A DNA stretch of 64,000 bases from Nocardia sp. BMG111209 (lineage in GTDB: Bacteria; Actinomycetota; Actinomycetes; Mycobacteriales; Mycobacteriaceae). A program made the position numbers and the translations under genes. Where the stretch lies: positions 4,836,001 to 4,900,000 of the forward strand of contig NZ_KB907307.1 in assembly GCF_000381925.1 (NCBI RefSeq), read 5' to 3'. The notes beneath the pieces were generated by a model. The model did not search any database, was not told the origin of the DNA, and was given only the letters and a program-made list of their open reading frames with translations. Positions 34,767-46,753 of the stretch are shown piece after piece; the stretch's first letter is position 1, and each line of letters starts with the position of its first letter.

Positions 34767-34877
34767 GAGGTCTCCTTTGTCAGTGACGACTAACCGAACG
34801 TTGTTCGGTAAAACGGTTCCCTACCGAATGTACGTCGCCCGGATTCCGCCCGCACCACCGGATCGCCCGGATCTCGC

Positions 34878-35735
34878 TCAGTGGACAACCGGCGCCGCGG
34901 CGAGCGGCTCCCCCGCCGCCAACTCGACCAATACCGCAGGTAGGAGATGTGCCGCGGCCAATTCGTAGCCCGCGGCGGAGGGGTGGAAACCGTCGGCCGA
35001 GAACAGTACGGCGGGCTGACTGCGGAAATCCCGGCCGAGCAGTCCGCCCAGCGCGACCGCGCGGCCGCCGCCGGCCTGGGTGGCCGCGGCCTGGGCGCGG
35101 GCCAGCCGCACACTCCAGCCGTGCACCACGGTCCGCAGCGGCTGCGGGAACGCCCCGACCGAGCCGAGATCCGGACAGGTGCCGACCACCACCACGCTGC
35201 CCGCCGCCCGCAACCGGGCCACCGCGAGCCGCAACCGCCGCGCCGACTGCAGCACCGAATGCTTCTTCGTGATGTCGTTGGCGCCGACCAGGATCACCGC
35301 GACGTGCGGCGGCCGCCCGGCCACGAACATCGCGTCCACCTGACCGGCGAGCCCCTTCGAGGTGGCCCCCGAGATCGCCTTGGTACTCAACCGGATCCGC
35401 TGCCCGGTCACCTCGGCCAGCCCGCGGGCCAGGCGCACCCCGGGCACCTCCTCGGCCGTCACACAGCCGACCCCGGCCGCGGTGGAATCGCCGAAGACCA
35501 TCAGATGGAGGTCGAAACCGGTACTCGCGCGCCACGGTTCGGGCACGAGGCAGCCACCGGTGTACACGCCGTCGGCCTCGGGCGGGCGGATGATCCCGTG
35601 CCCGATCAGGTCGCGGGCCACCGCGGCCTGCGACGCCAACAACCGCGTGGTGGCCCACCACGCGGTGCCCGCACCGGACCCCGCGGCCAGTGTCGCGGCA
35701 CTCGCCATCGTGACGGTGCGCCAGGTTCGCGTCAT
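34878..35735 (-). CDS. SGNH/GDSL-type hydrolase (Rv1075c-like)
   Basis: 285 aa. Signal or anchor region at residues 10-30. Block I MVFGDSTAAGVG (nucleophile Ser), block III ILVGANDITKKH, and block V SADGFHPSAAGYEL with the catalytic Asp/His are all present, so an active exported esterase or lipase is expected. ATG 35735 is chosen because it starts the signal sequence (MTRTWRTVTMASAATLAAG); the open frame runs on to 35825. Confidence 0.85.
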   Translation of the reverse strand: MTRTWRTVTMASAATLAAGSGAGTAWWATTRLLASQAAVARDLIGHGIIRPPEADGVYTGGCLVPEPWRASTGFDLHLMVFGDSTAAGVGCVTAEEVPGVRLARGLAEVTGQRIRLSTKAISGATSKGLAGQVDAMFVAGRPPHVAVILVGANDITKKHSVLQSARRLRLAVARLRAAGSVVVVGTCPDLGSVGAFPQPLRTVVHGWSVRLARAQAAATQAGGGRAVALGGLLGRDFRSQPAVLFSADGFHPSAAGYELAAAHLLPAVLVELAAGEPLAAAPVVH

Positions 35736-35870
35736 GGACAACCTCCCGGACCCGGGGACCGGACCGTCCCCCGCTACCTCGCATTCTTCTGGATACATGG
35801 TGCCGGAACTTCGGGCCGAGAGCACTACCCGATTCGGCGCCGGCGAAACGCGAGGCGGCGGAAGCCCGGC

Positions 35871-36161
35871 TCAGCTGCCGATGACGGCGTTCATGATGGT
35901 GCCCGCGCTGGTGGCGACGCCGCCGCCGATCATGGCGCCCGCCACCATCTTCGGTGATTCGAGGCCGCCGCCGCTCCACTTCTCCCACGCGAACTTGCCG
36001 CCGCCGTAGGTGATGGCGCTGACGCCGGACAGCAGGACGAACCAGGTGAAGTAGCGGACGAGCTTCATTAGCTTCTCGGCCGCCGGCGGGGTCTCCGGGG
36101 TCGGGTTGCCGACCTGGGCCAGCACGGTGGTGTACATGTCGTGTGCTGCGGCGAGAACCAT
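35871..36161 (-). CDS. Small two-TM protein, VirB2/TrbC-like hydrophobic pattern
   Basis: 96 aa. Two membrane segments (RYFTWFVLLSGVSAITYGGG and AGAMIGGGVATSAGTIMNAVI) are separated by a short charged loop (KFAWEKWSGG). The size and layout recall type IV secretion pilin-like or conjugation-plasmid membrane proteins of actinobacteria, but no other conjugation gene is nearby. ATG 36161, or GTG 36167. Confidence 0.6.
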   Translation of the reverse strand: MVLAAAHDMYTTVLAQVGNPTPETPPAAEKLMKLVRYFTWFVLLSGVSAITYGGGKFAWEKWSGGGLESPKMVAGAMIGGGVATSAGTIMNAVIGS

Positions 36162-38752
<2,591 letters not shown>

Positions 38753-38772
38753 TGGCCCCGGAAAGAGGAAAT

Positions 38773-40209
38773 ATGCCGACTGCCGGGACAACTCGGCCCG
38801 GCCCGGTGCGCACGGCGGCCGAGGCCGCGTGGTCGCGGATACCGCAGCGTTCGGACCGTCCGGCCTGGATCCGCCTGCTGGCCACCGTGATCGTGCTCGC
38901 GGCCCTGGCCACCGCCGTCGTGGAGGCGATGGACGCCTCCGGGATCCGGAACAGCATCGATCTGCTCGGGAACCGGACCGCGCCGAATGTGGCGGCGACG
39001 GAGGATCTTTCGGTGGCCTTCGCCGACATGGACGCGGAGCTGGCCAATATGCTGCTGGCCGGCAGCGACAATCGGGCCGCGGTGGCCGACGCCCACAAGA
39101 CCTACGAGCAGCGCCGCGCCCAGGCCGGCGACGATCTGCAGCGCGCGATCGCGGCGACGGGTTCGGACATCTCCGGCACCCTGCTGAACGAACTCGGCCA
39201 GTACGAGGCGCTGGCCGCCCAGATCATGCTGCTCAACGACACCGAGCAGAATCCGGCGGGCCGGCCCTCGGATCGGATCCTGCGGCTGCAACGGCAGGCC
39301 ACCGATCTGATGTCCCGGATCGAACTGGACACCCAGCGGCTCGCCAACGACAACAAGACCGCCCTGGACAGCGCGTACACCGCGACCCGCCGGGACACCA
39401 CGGACGCTCGGGTCCAGCTGACCGTCCTGGGCGTGATTCTGATCGGCGCGCTGATCGGGCTGCAGGTGCTGCTGCGGGTGGCCACCCGGCGGCGGTTCAA
39501 CCCGGCGTTGCTGATCGCGACACTGATCGCCGCCGTACTGGTCGGCGGCAGCCTGACCGCCGGCGCGGACGCCGCGCACCAGCTGAAGGTGGCCAAGGAG
39601 GACGCCTTCGAATCGCTGCTGACGCTGCAACGGGCCCGCGCCTACGGCTACGACATGAACGCGGACGAGAGCCGCTGGCTGCTGGACCCGCAGCGGGCCG
39701 CCACCTACGAACAGGGCTTCCTGGACCAGAGCCAGTGGCTGCTGAACGTGCATGTGAAATCGGTGGGCGACTACGACGCCGCGGCCCGCACCGCGCTGAC
39801 GGCCTACCGCCGCGACCCGTCCGACATCCGCTTCACCGGCTTCTTCGCCGACGAACTGACCCATCCGAACTTCCCGGGTGAACGCGCCGCGCTGGAGACC
39901 ATGCTGCTGGCCTTCCAGTCCTATCAGCGCGACGACCGGACCATGCGCGCGACGGCCGCCGCCGATCTGACCGAGGCGATCTCGTTCGACACCAGCGACG
40001 ACCCCGGCCAGTCCGACGGCGACTTCCGCGATTACGACAACAAGCTCCAAGCCGTCATCGGGATCGACCAGCGGGCCTTCGACACCGCCGTGACCCGCGG
40101 CATCAATACGCTGGCGGGCTGGAACACCTGGGTGCCGTACACCGCCTTCGCGCTGATCGCACTGCTGGTGTTCCTGGGGGTGCGGCCGCGCCTGGCCGAA
40201 TACCGTTGA
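38773..40209 (+). CDS. Four-TM membrane protein, GlnX-like
   Basis: 478 aa. One membrane helix (about 33-52), a large helical extracytoplasmic domain (60-215), two helices around 216-265, a second helical domain, and a final helix near 455-472 (YTAFALIALLVFLGV). Two repeated sensor-like ectodomains (DLSVAFADMDAELANMLL...) resemble chemoreceptor four-helix bundles. In corynebacteria and mycobacteria a GlnX protein of this type links the glutamine-binding GlnH to PknG. ATG 38773 has GAAAGAGGAA upstream; ATG 38752 overlaps the pknG stop. Confidence 0.75.
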   Translation: MPTAGTTRPGPVRTAAEAAWSRIPQRSDRPAWIRLLATVIVLAALATAVVEAMDASGIRNSIDLLGNRTAPNVAATEDLSVAFADMDAELANMLLAGSDNRAAVADAHKTYEQRRAQAGDDLQRAIAATGSDISGTLLNELGQYEALAAQIMLLNDTEQNPAGRPSDRILRLQRQATDLMSRIELDTQRLANDNKTALDSAYTATRRDTTDARVQLTVLGVILIGALIGLQVLLRVATRRRFNPALLIATLIAAVLVGGSLTAGADAAHQLKVAKEDAFESLLTLQRARAYGYDMNADESRWLLDPQRAATYEQGFLDQSQWLLNVHVKSVGDYDAAARTALTAYRRDPSDIRFTGFFADELTHPNFPGERAALETMLLAFQSYQRDDRTMRATAAADLTEAISFDTSDDPGQSDGDFRDYDNKLQAVIGIDQRAFDTAVTRGINTLAGWNTWVPYTAFALIALLVFLGVRPRLAEYR

Positions 40210-40212
40210 GCG

Positions 40213-41115
40213 TCAATCGGTCCAGGGAATCAGCACGATCTTGCCGCGGACCCGCCCGGACTCGCTGAGCGTGTGCGCCTCGGCCACGTCGGCCAGCGAC
40301 ATCACCCGTTCGATCCGTACCCGCAACCGGCCCGCGGCCGCCAGCGCTCCGATCTCGGCCAGGTCCGCGCCGGAGGGGGTGACGTAGAAGCGCCGGTACC
40401 GCGGGTCGTCCTCGGCGTCGGAGCCCTGCGCGTCGATGTACCGGCCGTCCGGGCGCAGTACCGCGAGCGATCGCGTGCCGTAGTCGCCGCCGATCAGATC
40501 CAGCACCACATCGACATCGCGCACCGCGGTGGTGAAATCGACCGCGCGGTAGTCGATCAGCTCGTCGGCGCCGAGTTCGCGCAGGAAATCGTGATTGCCG
40601 GCCCGCGCGGTGCCGATCACGTACGCGCCTCGCAGTTTCGCGATCTGTACCGCGAGATGCCCGACCCCGCCGGCCGCGGCGTGGATCAGGACCCGTTGTC
40701 CCGCACGCAGTTCCGTCGGGGCCTGCCAGGCGGTCAGCGCGGCGGCCGGCAGCGCCGCGGCCTGTCGGAGGTCCAGGCCCGCCGGGACGACGGCGAGGTT
40801 CGCGGCGGGTACCGTCACGTATTCGGCATAGGCGCCGCGGCGGCTCAGCATCAGCGCGAAGACCTCGTCGCCCGCCGCGAATCCGGTGACCGCCGAACCG
40901 ATCTCGACGACGGTGCCCGCCACGTCCAGGCCGAGGGTGAACGGCGGCGCGCCGAGCCGGCGCACGCTCCCGGCGCGCACCTTCCAGTCGGCCGGATTCA
41001 CCGCGGTCGCGGCGACCCGCAGCAGGACCTCGTCGGCCGCCGGCACGGGCATCGGCAGGTCGGCGGTGCGCAGTACGTCCGGGCCGCCGTAGGTGTTCTG
41101 GGTGATCGCTCGCAT
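40213..41115 (-). CDS. NADP-dependent zinc-free alcohol dehydrogenase / quinone oxidoreductase
   Basis: 300 aa MDR-family enzyme: GroES-like N-terminal half (AVNPADWKVRAG, PFTLGLDVAGTVVEIG, FAAGDEVFA) and Rossmann half (QRVLIHAAAGGVGHLAVQIAK near residue 135). Zinc ligands are missing, so quinone reductase or enone reductase activity is likely. Divergent from an HxlR regulator with an extended inverted repeat between them, the usual redox or electrophile-sensing pair. Confidence 0.88.
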   Translation of the reverse strand: MRAITQNTYGGPDVLRTADLPMPVPAADEVLLRVAATAVNPADWKVRAGSVRRLGAPPFTLGLDVAGTVVEIGSAVTGFAAGDEVFALMLSRRGAYAEYVTVPAANLAVVPAGLDLRQAAALPAAALTAWQAPTELRAGQRVLIHAAAGGVGHLAVQIAKLRGAYVIGTARAGNHDFLRELGADELIDYRAVDFTTAVRDVDVVLDLIGGDYGTRSLAVLRPDGRYIDAQGSDAEDDPRYRRFYVTPSGADLAEIGALAAAGRLRVRIERVMSLADVAEAHTLSESGRVRGKIVLIPWTD

Positions 41116-41135
41116 GTATCGATTCTGGTTTTCGT

Positions 41136-41178
41136 GGTACCTCTTGGGAAGTAGGCACTATTTCCATACCGAGGTACC
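41136..41178. promoter_or_regulatory. HxlR operator: nested inverted repeat
   Basis: GGTACCTC (41136-41143) and GAGGTACC (41171-41178) form 8-bp perfect arms; inside, GGAAGTAGG and CTATTTCC are a second imperfect pair. The whole lies between the divergent oxidoreductase and HxlR starts and ends 2 nt before the HxlR ATG. Confidence 0.65.
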
Positions 41179-41180
41179 CG

Positions 41181-41642
41181 ATGGATACTGTCAGTTTCCG
41201 GCCCGACACCGACGACGCGGTGGTGCACGCCGCCCTGGACGGCTGGGCAGACTCCGCCGACCTGGTCGACAGCTACCTGCGCCGCTGTCCCGCCCGCGAC
41301 ATCCTGGCCGTACTGGCCGACAAATGGGTGCTGCTCGTGCTGGGGGTGCTGCGGGTCGAGGGCGGGCCGGTGCGGTTCAACGAATTGCGCCGCCGGCTCG
41401 ACGGCATCACCCAGAAGATGCTCACCCAGACCCTGCGCACGCTGGAACGCGACGGCCTGATCCGGCGGTCGGTCTATCCGACCGTGCCGCCGCGGGTGGA
41501 GTACACGCTCACCGCACTCGGCGCCGATCTCGGCCGGCTCACCCACGCCCTCGGCGCCTGGTCGCTGCGGCACATGGACGAGATCCACAGTGCCCGAGCG
41601 GAGTTCGACGAGCGCCGGGCGGCCGCACCGCAACCTCTCTGA
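41181..41642 (+). CDS. HxlR-family transcriptional regulator
   Basis: 153 aa winged helix. Family marks: RRCPARDILAVLADKWVLLVLGVL (with the N-terminal Cys typical of redox- or aldehyde-sensing HxlR proteins), RFNELRRRLDGITQKMLTQTLRTLERDGLI, and VEYTLTALG. Probably represses the divergent oxidoreductase and itself via the inverted repeat. Confidence 0.9.
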   Translation: MDTVSFRPDTDDAVVHAALDGWADSADLVDSYLRRCPARDILAVLADKWVLLVLGVLRVEGGPVRFNELRRRLDGITQKMLTQTLRTLERDGLIRRSVYPTVPPRVEYTLTALGADLGRLTHALGAWSLRHMDEIHSARAEFDERRAAAPQPL

Positions 41643-41792
41643 GCCGCAACGAGTTCCGGACGACCGTCGCGCAAACGGGTGCGAGCCGGTCACATTCGGG
41701 CTCACCTATTGCTTTGGCACCGGTGCGAAAGCTACAGTTCGATAACAATAGGAACGCCAGAGTTCCCAGAAGCAGTGATAGCGGGGCCCTGC

Positions 41793-43031
41793 ATGACCGG
41801 ACGCACACGCCACGATATCCACGCCCTGTCCAGGCAACTCGTCGGCCATTTCGCCACCCACCTGGCGCCGTGCGCCACCCTGCCCGGCGACGCGACCCAC
41901 GGTGACATCACCGCGGTCACCCGGATCTGCCTGGAACTGACCGTCGACATGATGTCCGGCGCGGAGCCCGACGGCAAGGTGGAGCGACTGCAGCGCGCCG
42001 CCGCCGAATGGGCCCGCGAGGGCATCCCGATCGACACCGTGCACCACGCCGTGCACGAGGGCTTCACGCTGGCCTTCGATCTGCTGCTGGCACAGACGGA
42101 TCCGCACGAACGCCCGCGCGACACGGCCCGGCTGATGCTCCGGATCATCGACACCATCACGCCCGCCGTCGCACTGGCCTACGTGCGCGAACACCAGGCC
42201 GCGGCGGCCGAGCACCACACCGCCGTGCACACCCTGGTATCGGCACTGCTGGCCGGCCATCCCACCTCGACCATGGCCCGGGTCGCCGGCATCGAGATCG
42301 CCCCGGCCTATCTCGTGGTGGCGATGAGCATTCCGGCGCATCGCGACGAATCGCATCCGCGGGTCGACGGCAAGGTCGTGGCCCGGCGCAAGCTCCGGCG
42401 CTTGCAGTCGGAACTGGCGGACCGGTGCGGCGGACGCGCGCTGTCGCTGTTGTCCGTCGACGGTGGCACCGTGCTGATTCCGCGCGAGCCGGGCGAGACC
42501 ACCACCGACGAACCGGAGGTCGCCCCGGGCGAACTCGACCCGCTGATCGACCGGTTGTCACACGCCTCAGGCGTTTCCGTCACCGCCACCGTGATACCCG
42601 CTGCCGCCGAACGGATTCCGGAGGCGGCCGACCAGGCGCACGAACTGCTCGACACCGTGTTGCGGCTGGGCCGGTCGCCGGGCATCTACCGGCTCGCCGA
42701 TCTGGTGCTGGAATATCAGGTGACCCGGCCCGGTCCCGGCCTGGACCGGCTGGGCACACTCCTGGATCCGCTCGACGACTATCCGGATCTGATGGAGACG
42801 CTGCGCTGCCATCTCGACAACGGCCTGTCCCGGCAGCGGACCGCCCGGCAGTTGCACGTACACGCCAACACCGTCGACTACCGGCTCAAGCGCATCAACG
42901 AGCTGACGGGCCTGGATCCCAGCCGCGACACCGGTCTCTGGTATCTGCGCGCGGCCCTGATCGCCCGCACCTACCGCGACTGCGCGGGTGGTCTGCCCGC
43001 CCTGCGCTCCGGCGGATTCACCGCCTCCTGA
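41793..43031 (+). CDS. PucR/CdaR-family transcriptional regulator
   Basis: 412 aa. N-terminal helical region (residues 1-150), a central GGDEF-like regulatory region (about 160-290, VAMSIPAHRDES), and a C-terminal HTH (HLDNGLSRQRTARQLHVHANTVDYRLKRI) followed by LDPSRDTGLWYLRAAL, the standard PucR_HTH form. Effector and targets unknown. ATG 41793 after an A/T-rich promoter; an inverted repeat GGAAC/GTTCC (41751-41766) is in the leader. Confidence 0.85.
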   Translation: MTGRTRHDIHALSRQLVGHFATHLAPCATLPGDATHGDITAVTRICLELTVDMMSGAEPDGKVERLQRAAAEWAREGIPIDTVHHAVHEGFTLAFDLLLAQTDPHERPRDTARLMLRIIDTITPAVALAYVREHQAAAAEHHTAVHTLVSALLAGHPTSTMARVAGIEIAPAYLVVAMSIPAHRDESHPRVDGKVVARRKLRRLQSELADRCGGRALSLLSVDGGTVLIPREPGETTTDEPEVAPGELDPLIDRLSHASGVSVTATVIPAAAERIPEAADQAHELLDTVLRLGRSPGIYRLADLVLEYQVTRPGPGLDRLGTLLDPLDDYPDLMETLRCHLDNGLSRQRTARQLHVHANTVDYRLKRINELTGLDPSRDTGLWYLRAALIARTYRDCAGGLPALRSGGFTAS

Positions 43032-43037
43032 GGGATC

Positions 43038-43694
43038 TCAGCCGTGCGCGCCGGCGCACAGCGCCAGCGCGGTCCTGGTGAACAGCGAACTCAGCTCGGG
43101 CAGTTGTTCGGCGCCCTGCTCGTGCAGGCAGGCGCGGACCCGATCGTCGATGCCGCCGAGCAGCATATCGATCAGCTGCGGATCCGGTTCGGAGGTCAGA
43201 TCGCCGCTGTCCACCCCGCAGCGGGCGATATCGATCATGTAGGTGGCGAACATCCGGTGCACCCGCGCGCGGTGCTCCACCAGCGGACCGCCGGCAACCA
43301 GGGTCTCCACGTACAGCGCGCGGGCGGCGGCCGGTTGTGCGGCCAGCGCCGCCAGCCAGACCTCGAACGACAACCGCACGCGGGCCGGGAAACTCATCTC
43401 ACCCGCGGCCGCGATGGTCGCCTGCAAGGTCCGCAACCCGGTCTCCACGCCGAAATCGTATGCCGCGGCGAAGCATTCGTCCTTACCGCTGAACAGGGCG
43501 TAGAAGGTGCGCCGGGCCACCTGGGCGCGGCTGACGATATCGGCCACGGTGGTGGCGGCGTATCCGAGTTCCCCCACGGCGATCAGCGCCGCGGTGCACA
43601 ACCGGTGATATTGCGAGGACCGGACCTCGTCCCGGCTGAGTCGATGCCGGCCCCGCGGTAGCGGACCGGTCGGCTCGTCGGTCGTAGAACTCAT
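43038..43694 (-). CDS. TetR/AcrR-family transcriptional regulator
   Basis: 218 aa. HTH near residues 30-75 (AALIAVGELGYAATTVADIVSRAQVARRTFYALFSGKDECFAAAYD), C-terminal helical ligand-binding domain. ATG 43694. Convergent with the PucR-type gene and divergent from the TMEM175 channel over about 90 bp in which CGCACAGA occurs twice, a possible half-site. Confidence 0.9.
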   Translation of the reverse strand: MSSTTDEPTGPLPRGRHRLSRDEVRSSQYHRLCTAALIAVGELGYAATTVADIVSRAQVARRTFYALFSGKDECFAAAYDFGVETGLRTLQATIAAAGEMSFPARVRLSFEVWLAALAAQPAAARALYVETLVAGGPLVEHRARVHRMFATYMIDIARCGVDSGDLTSEPDPQLIDMLLGGIDDRVRACLHEQGAEQLPELSSLFTRTALALCAGAHG

Positions 43695-43782
43695 GCCGCA
43701 CAGAATATGAGCCCGGCTCGGGTTCGGCCTCCCAGCCGATACCCAGCTGGCCGAAAGACGATATGTCGCACAGACTCGACGC

Positions 43783-44427
43783 ATGGATCGTAGCCGCACC
43801 GAAGCGTTCAGCGACGGCGTGTTCGCCGTCGCCATCACGCTGCTCGTGTTGAATCTGCATGCGCCCGAAGGCGATCTGCGCGAGGGGCTGCTGCACATGT
43901 GGCCGTCCTACCTGGCCTACGTGGTGAGCTTCCTCAACATCGGCATCATGTGGATGAATCACCACGCCGTGTTCCGCCACGTCGTCCGGGTCGATCGGGC
44001 ACTGCAACTGGCCAATCTGGTGCTGCTCCTGGTCATCGTCGCGGTGCCGTTCCCCACCGATTTGCTCGGTCGGCAGCTGGCCCACGAGTTGCACGGCGGC
44101 GACACCGCGACGGTGACCTTCGTCTACAGCCTGGTCATGATCGCGATGGCGGCGGGTTTCAGCCTGGTCTGGTGGTACGCGGTGTTGCGGCCGGGCGTGA
44201 TCGATGCCACGTTGAGCCGGAAGTGGTTGCGGCGGGCCAACTTCCGTTTCAGCGTCGGCGCCGTGGGCTATCTGATCGGCGCCGCGCTCTCGCTGCGGGA
44301 ACCACTGCTGTCGCTGATCCTGTTCGGCCTGCTGTCGCTCTACTACGCCTTCGAACATCTGCCGGAACCCCGCGCCGACGAGCGGTCCGCAGGCGACACA
44401 CCCTCGAATTTCCCGGCCGGATCCTGA
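43783..44427 (+). CDS. TMEM175-family (DUF1211) potassium channel-like protein
   Basis: 214 aa, six hydrophobic helices. The signature RTEAFSDGVFAVAITLLVLNL at the N-terminus is the RxxxFSD motif of bacterial TMEM175 channels, whose first helix lines the pore. NIGIMWMNHHAVFRHV follows. Function as a K+ leak channel is inferred from the family. Probably controlled by the divergent TetR gene. Confidence 0.88.
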   Translation: MDRSRTEAFSDGVFAVAITLLVLNLHAPEGDLREGLLHMWPSYLAYVVSFLNIGIMWMNHHAVFRHVVRVDRALQLANLVLLLVIVAVPFPTDLLGRQLAHELHGGDTATVTFVYSLVMIAMAAGFSLVWWYAVLRPGVIDATLSRKWLRRANFRFSVGAVGYLIGAALSLREPLLSLILFGLLSLYYAFEHLPEPRADERSAGDTPSNFPAGS

Positions 44428-44535
44428 CCAAAACCGTTTGCCACAAGGTAGCCTTGCGGACCGAAGGGGGCGGTCGGCTGCCCTCGTCCGTCCCGTTTCC
44501 TGCGGGGCGTCCGGACGGCACCGAAGCGAGCACCG

Positions 44536-45096
44536 ATGGCCACTATTGGGCAGTTGAGAGCGGCGCTGGCGGTCCTGCGCGCCGAGATCGACGATGTCGC
44601 ACAGCAGGTCCGGGATCGGGAGGCGCCCGGATCCGACCACGCGGGCGTACAGCACGCCATGCTGGCCGGGCTGCTGTACCGGTTGATCGGCGCGGATCTC
44701 CGGCGCACCCTGACCGCCGCTCCCGACCTCGCCAGCTTCGAGCATCGCGCGCGTGCCGCCACCCCGAGCGCGGTCGTCCTCGGCGACGAAGACCTCTACG
44801 ATCAGGCACATTTCGAGGCGTACTGGCTCACCGACCGGATCGCCGAACTGTATTCCGATGCCGACCGGACGCCGCCGCTGGCCGCCGCCGCCTGCACCGC
44901 CGAGGCCACCCGGGCCCTGCTCCGCATCCAGCGCGATCTCGCCCTGGGTAGTGGTCCGGCCATCGGGCATCCGGGCTGGGAGGCCGTCCTGACCCAGCTC
45001 GACCGCGCCCGCGCCCTGGCCCGCGCCGCGCACGCCGCCGCCGAGACCACCCCGCAGGTGCGCATCGTCACGGCTGTGGCGAGCGCGGATCTCTGA
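44536..45096 (+). CDS. Hypothetical helical protein
   Basis: 186 aa, cytosolic, Ala-rich and helical (MATIGQLRAALAVLRAEIDDV; RALLRIQRDLALGSG). No family recognised. It follows the TMEM175 gene by about 110 nt in the same direction and its last 29 nt overlap the end of the convergent amino-acid permease gene. Confidence 0.6.
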   Translation: MATIGQLRAALAVLRAEIDDVAQQVRDREAPGSDHAGVQHAMLAGLLYRLIGADLRRTLTAAPDLASFEHRARAATPSAVVLGDEDLYDQAHFEAYWLTDRIAELYSDADRTPPLAAAACTAEATRALLRIQRDLALGSGPAIGHPGWEAVLTQLDRARALARAAHAAAETTPQVRIVTAVASADL

Positions 45097-46594
45097 CCTC
45101 GGCGTCGCCGGCCGCCCCGAGCCTGGCATGCCGGATGCCGTAGCCGAAATACAGCACCAGGCCCACCGCCATCCAGACCACGAACCGCAGCCAGGTCTCC
45201 ACCGACAGGTTCAGCATCAGCCACAGGCAGGCCAGCACCGCGAGGGCCGGGACCACCGGCACCCACGGCACCCGGAATCCGCGCGGCAGATCGGGCCGGG
45301 TCCGCCGCAGCACCACCACACCGATCGACACCAGGGCGAAGGCGAACAGCGTGCCGATGTTCACCATCTCCGCGAGCGTGCCGAAGTCGACGAATCCGGC
45401 CAGTACCGCGCACACCACCCCGACGAGCACCGTGATCCGCACCGGGGTGCCGCGAGTTCCGGTGTGCGCCAACGTACGTGGGATCAATCCGTCGCGGGCC
45501 ATCGCGAACATCACCCGGGTCTGCCCCAGGAACAGCACCATCACCACCGTGGTCAGCCCGGCGAGCGCGCCGACGGAGATGACGTTCTTCGCCCAGTCGG
45601 CCCCGTGCAACGCGAATGCGGTGGCGAGGGTGGCGTTCTCACCCGACAGCGCGGTGTAGGGGACCATACCGGTCAGCACCAGCGAGACCGCCACGTACAG
45701 CACCGTCACGATCGCCAGCGAGCCGAGGATGCCGCGCGGCACGTCGCGTTGCGGGTTGCGGGTCTCCTCCGCGGTGGTGGCGACCACGTCGAATCCGATG
45801 AACGCGAAGAACACCATGCTCGCCGCCGCGAGCAGTCCGTACCAGCCGAAACTGCTGTTGCCCGCGCCGGTCAGCCAGGAGAACAGCGACTGCCGCAGGC
45901 CGCCACCGGCATTGCCCGGCTGCGACGGCGGAACGTACGGCGACAGATTCGATCCCGAGAAGTACCGCAGCCCGACGACCACCACCATCGCGATGATCGC
46001 CAGTTTGATCGCGACCGCCACCGCCGAAACCCGCGACGACAGTTTGGTCCCCAGCGCCAGCAACACCCCCAGCACCGAAACCAGCAGCACCGCACCCCAA
46101 TCGAAGCTGACCGAACCCAGATGCACGATCGGACTGCGACTTCCGCTCAGCTCACCCAGGTACTGCGACCAGCCCTTGGCGACAACCGAAGTGCCCAGGG
46201 CGAATTCGAGCAACAGATCCCAGCCGATGATCCACGCGACGATCTCGCCGAAGGTGGCGTAGGAGAAGGTGTAGGCGCTGCCGGCCACCGGTAGCGTCGA
46301 GGCGAATTCGGCGTAGCACAGGGCAGCCAGCGCACAGGCGATCGCCGCGAGCACGAACGCCAGCGAGACCGACGGCCCGGCCACGGTCCCGGCGGTGCGC
46401 GCGGTGAGGGTGAAGATGCCGGCGCCGACCACCACGGCCACACCGAAGATGGTCAGATCCCAGGCGGACAGCTCCCGGCGCAGTTTCGCCTCGGGATCGT
46501 CGGTGTCCCGGATGGACTGTTCGACGGATTTGACACGGAACATCCCCCGCCGCGTCGTACCGGCCTGCCGCCGCGCCTGCCCCGGATCGGTCAC
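45068..46594 (-). CDS. APC-superfamily amino acid permease (cationic amino acid transporter type)
   Basis: 508 aa, 12 or more membrane helices. The APC motif LTIFGVAVVVGAGIFTLTARTAG is near residue 47, SAYTFSYATFGEIVAWIIGWDLLLE near 110, and FFAFIGFDVVATTAEETRNPQRDVPRGI near 260, as in YfnA/CAT-type transporters for Arg, Lys or branched amino acids. GTG 46594 has GGGAGGAG upstream; ATG 46543 (MFRVKSVEQ) is an alternative. Confidence 0.88.
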   Translation of the reverse strand: MTDPGQARRQAGTTRRGMFRVKSVEQSIRDTDDPEAKLRRELSAWDLTIFGVAVVVGAGIFTLTARTAGTVAGPSVSLAFVLAAIACALAALCYAEFASTLPVAGSAYTFSYATFGEIVAWIIGWDLLLEFALGTSVVAKGWSQYLGELSGSRSPIVHLGSVSFDWGAVLLVSVLGVLLALGTKLSSRVSAVAVAIKLAIIAMVVVVGLRYFSGSNLSPYVPPSQPGNAGGGLRQSLFSWLTGAGNSSFGWYGLLAAASMVFFAFIGFDVVATTAEETRNPQRDVPRGILGSLAIVTVLYVAVSLVLTGMVPYTALSGENATLATAFALHGADWAKNVISVGALAGLTTVVMVLFLGQTRVMFAMARDGLIPRTLAHTGTRGTPVRITVLVGVVCAVLAGFVDFGTLAEMVNIGTLFAFALVSIGVVVLRRTRPDLPRGFRVPWVPVVPALAVLACLWLMLNLSVETWLRFVVWMAVGLVLYFGYGIRHARLGAAGDAEVRDPRSPQP

Positions 46595-46753
46595 CTCGGT
46601 CTCCTCCCTGAACGGAAAGCACCGCGTGCGAACCCGCACGGTCAGGCGAATGTAACAGCCATCACACCGCGAACGGGCCCGCCGCGGATCCCGAGTCGGC
46701 AGTACCCCGGCCCCGGGCCGATCATGTGCGGGAATTCGGGCCGGCTGATCCGA

